Positions 61,676 to 64,000 of a stretch of DNA of 64,000 nt are shown one piece after another (position 1 is the stretch's first letter; each line of letters opens with the position of its first letter). The stretch covers positions 17,430,439 through 17,494,438 of the forward strand of contig NC_091105.1 of the NCBI RefSeq assembly GCF_024713975.1. Direction: 5' to 3'. Source of the DNA: Paralichthys olivaceus (Eukaryota; Chordata; Actinopteri; Pleuronectiformes; Paralichthyidae). Under the pieces are notes generated by a model. The model saw only the letters and a list, made by a program, of their open reading frames with translations, did no database searches and was not told where the DNA came from. A program made the translations under genes and the position numbers.

Positions 61676-64000
61676 TTAGCTCATCTCTATTCCATGCTCA
61701 AAGTCTATGACAGGTCTTTTCTCTGGTGCAAAGTCCCTGTCTGCCCTCTCCACATACCGCTGCAGAGTGCTGTAATACTGCTCACTCCTGGAAAAACTAT
61801 AATATGCAGAGACCTCCTCCCAAGCCTTGTGGTTGGGGAAAGGAAATGGAGCTGGGTTCTTGTTCTCAAAGAAGCTCTGCAGGTTTCTCTCAGCCAGCTT
61901 GGTGGCATAGTCCAAAGCAAAGGTGTCGAAGAGATCCTTCTCTTTTTCCGAATAGCGTTTCCAGAATGTGAGCTGCAGGTAGCTGACTTTGGAGCGACAG
62001 TTTTTACAGCAGGTACCCAGGAGGCCCATGAAGACAGAGATAATGATGATACACCAGCCCAGGATCTGTGGACAAACAAGAAGGACATGGTGACTTTACA
62101 CTTGAGGACACACATATTATGGTTGAATAAATACAGATAATAGAGAATTCCACTTATACCCTCCTTTATGCCAATAACAACAGATTGTAATACTTGCACA
62201 CTCAAGCTGCCTCAAATATTAACATGACATCAGTCTGCATTTATTCATTTTGGATTCGGATTTACAAAAAACCCTGGTTGGAACCATAGACTGTATATAA
62301 AGAGCTTGGAACACTATGCGTGCTGACAATGTTTTAGTTTTTTTTGCCTAATGTCTGTGAAAATAATCCTATGAAGTCATCAGGGTTATCTCAGCTCCAA
62401 ATTTATAAAAGAATGTCTGCAACATAAACTGGGGGTGTGGTATTTGAAAAAAGTACCATCGGACTGCACAGTGCTACATGGTTACAGCTGGAGGTTTCTA
62501 GATTCAAACCAGATGGTCGTATCAAAATTGTGTTTTTTCGTGTACTGGTGATTTTTGAGAGTTTGGTCTATTTTGCTTCCATGTCTTCTTTCACTCTACA
62601 ACTTGGAAAGAAAACTTCCAAAAATACGTATTTAGATGGTGTTTGTTTTACCCTCTGTCTTGTTTGCTAGCAAGACACAAGTTAACTATATTTGTTTTTG
62701 TCTTTAGGCTGATAAGCTGTGAACTCGCACCACTAGTTCATCACCTCTCAGTTCCAAACAAGCAAAGAAAAACCGCCGGAACTGGAACAGGAGCTGGGAG
62801 GTGCTGCCTGTCGGATGTGACTGTAATGACTGTGTGCTCACTAGTGCTCCTCCACTAGCCTCAAGATTCAATTACGATTCAGCAGTCAACATTCCAAATT
62901 CAGAACAATGCATCTCGGTGCAATGTATCGTATCCACAATTTCCTATAGGCCTATTGCTGCACATGGCTGCTTTTTCATCAGTTAATATCAGTTAATAAT
63001 ATAAACTCCCTTTTTATTTAGAAAGTGCTTAAAAAGGTATTATAGACTGGAATTTACAAAATAAGGTTTTCAATTCAAATATCAGACTACAACAGTAAGT
63101 GTATGACAGTGGTCATTGCTCTCCACACTGACTTCACATTCATTCACTTTAGACTTGTGTGCTGCACCTAAAGATTAAAAGAACCCACTCTGATTACAGC
63201 CTTTACTGTATTAAGGTGGCCCCGCCTCGTCTGTCCTGGTCTTTGTGTGCACGTGCCAGCCCCCCACAGTTCAAAGACATGCAGGTTAATTGGAGACATT
63301 AAATTGCCCGTAGGTGAAATTGTGAGGGTGAATAAATGTCAGCCTTCCGATACGCTGGCAACCTCTCCAGGGTGTAACCTGTCTAACACCCAGTGTCATC
63401 TGGGATTGTTTCCAGCTGGATTTTGAATGGAAAATCACATTCACTATAAATGTTCACTACTGTGACTTAAGGGCTTCTCCAGTGCCTTACAACAACAACA
63501 CTTCGATAAAGTTTGTATCAGAGGTTGATTTGTTCACACTTTCAGTGCCAAACTCCAAAAACCCTGAATCCCATGCATCATTCATTACATCTGCCCTGTA
63601 AACACCCTGATTGTTAATTTGAACAACATTTTGTACCACAAGCTTTGTTTTGTACATTTTTGAAATAACCAAGATGACATCAATATTACATCAGCATAGT
63701 TATTTTCTAAAGTGTCAAAAGTGTCAAAACAGAACTGTTTTCACAGCATCATGTTGGACTCCATGAATAGTCTAATCCTCAGCTTTGACTGAAGTTTGAA
63801 ATTCATTGTCATGTCAGTGATGTGTGTCTCTTACCTGTGACTGGGCCCTGAGCATCAGCAGCAACTCCATGCGATCATCCCTGGACAGTTTGGAGCGATC
63901 ACAGGGCACTCGAGCCAGCTCCTCCCGACACTTCAACGTCTTGTTTTTACAGAACAAATCCACCACCAGGTTATCATCAAGACCGCTGACAGCACATTCA
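61676..64000 (-). CDS. calhm5: calcium homeostasis modulator family protein, CALHM5-like, 5'-truncated by window end
   Basis: Two exons are visible on the minus strand: 63835-64000 (continues beyond the window) and 61676-62065, in phase 0, with the donor CAG|gtaag and acceptor cacag|ATC. The first ends ...KCREELARVPCDRSKL then MLLMLRAQSQ-like sequence (ELLLMLRAQSQ); the second starts ILGWCIIIISVFMGLLGTCC, the fourth membrane segment of the family. The C-terminal domain reads SKVSYLQLTFWKRYSEKE, LAERNLQSFFENKNPAPF and YYSTLQRYVERADR. The CxC-type extracellular cysteines are partly visible (ECAVSG, LFCKNK, KCREEL, VPCDRS). CALHM proteins form large-pore membrane channels. CALHM5 is preferred over CALHM6 because of RSKVSYLQL and ERNL..FFENK, and because of position beside rwdd1. 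The start codon and first three membrane segments lie outside the window. Confidence 0.85.
63265..63425. repeat. interspersed fish repeat in calhm5 intron
   Basis: Gcaggttaattggagacatt, aaattgcccgtaggtgaaat and gtgtcatctgggattgtttc follow the same consensus as the outer element of the nested pair at 47255-47620. Confidence 0.55.

Overview
The window is vertebrate nuclear DNA, most likely from a ray-finned (percomorph-like) teleost. The genes are split into short exons with GT-AG introns. Simple-sequence tracts are abundant (CA/GT, GATA/GACA, GGAT). Scattered repeats have the look of fish SINEs, LINE remnants and small DNA transposons. Decoded proteins are clear orthologues of vertebrate families. 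All gene models were built by hand from splice sites, reading-frame phase and protein similarity; no transcript or database search was available.

Layout: (1) 1-3180, an unassigned plus-strand exon and probable 3' untranslated or intergenic sequence. (2) 4402-7432 minus, cnih4 (139 aa, five exons), with a roughly 0.9 kb GATA/GACA/GAGA satellite in intron 1. (3) 7510-10138, intergenic, with a dead LINE and one arm of an inverted repeat. (4) 10139-16471 plus, gprc6a, a class C amino-acid-sensing GPCR (906 aa, six exons). (5) 16472-20940, intergenic, with the other arm of the inverted repeat and SINEs. (6) 22814-28302 minus, kpna5, importin alpha (536 aa, 13 coding exons), with a long 3' UTR and a non-coding first exon near 29.5 kb. 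(7) About 29.5-30.1 kb, a compact divergent promoter shared with zup1. (8) 31695-43007 plus, zup1, a K63-specific deubiquitinase (606 aa, ten coding exons). (9) 45939-50136 plus, a cytosolic sulfotransferase most like the SULT3/SULT2 group (297 aa, six exons). (10) 53525-57652 minus, rwdd1 (240 aa, seven exons). (11) 61676 to the right edge, minus, the 3' part of a calhm5-like large-pore channel gene, cut by the window end.

The order gprc6a-kpna5-zup1-(sult3-like)-rwdd1-calhm5 is the conserved block found on human 6q22.1 and mouse chromosome 10. It lacks a recognisable fam162b (expected between gprc6a and kpna5) and rsph4a (expected between zup1 and rwdd1). Left of gprc6a the block is broken, because cnih4 sits where rfx6 would be in mammals. 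The genes do not form one pathway: they serve ER export, amino-acid sensing, nuclear import, deubiquitination, sulfonation, DRG2-related translation control and ion/ATP permeation. The only strong regulatory link visible is the divergent kpna5/zup1 promoter.

I see no convincing new enzymatic or defence system. The most unusual material is the transposon and repeat content: an unnamed element of about 0.85 kb in inverted copies flanking gprc6a, with the motif TGTCCCAGATTACCCAAA at its ends; several small DNA transposons with recognisable ends or target duplications; and the GATA/GACA satellite close to the cnih4 first exon.
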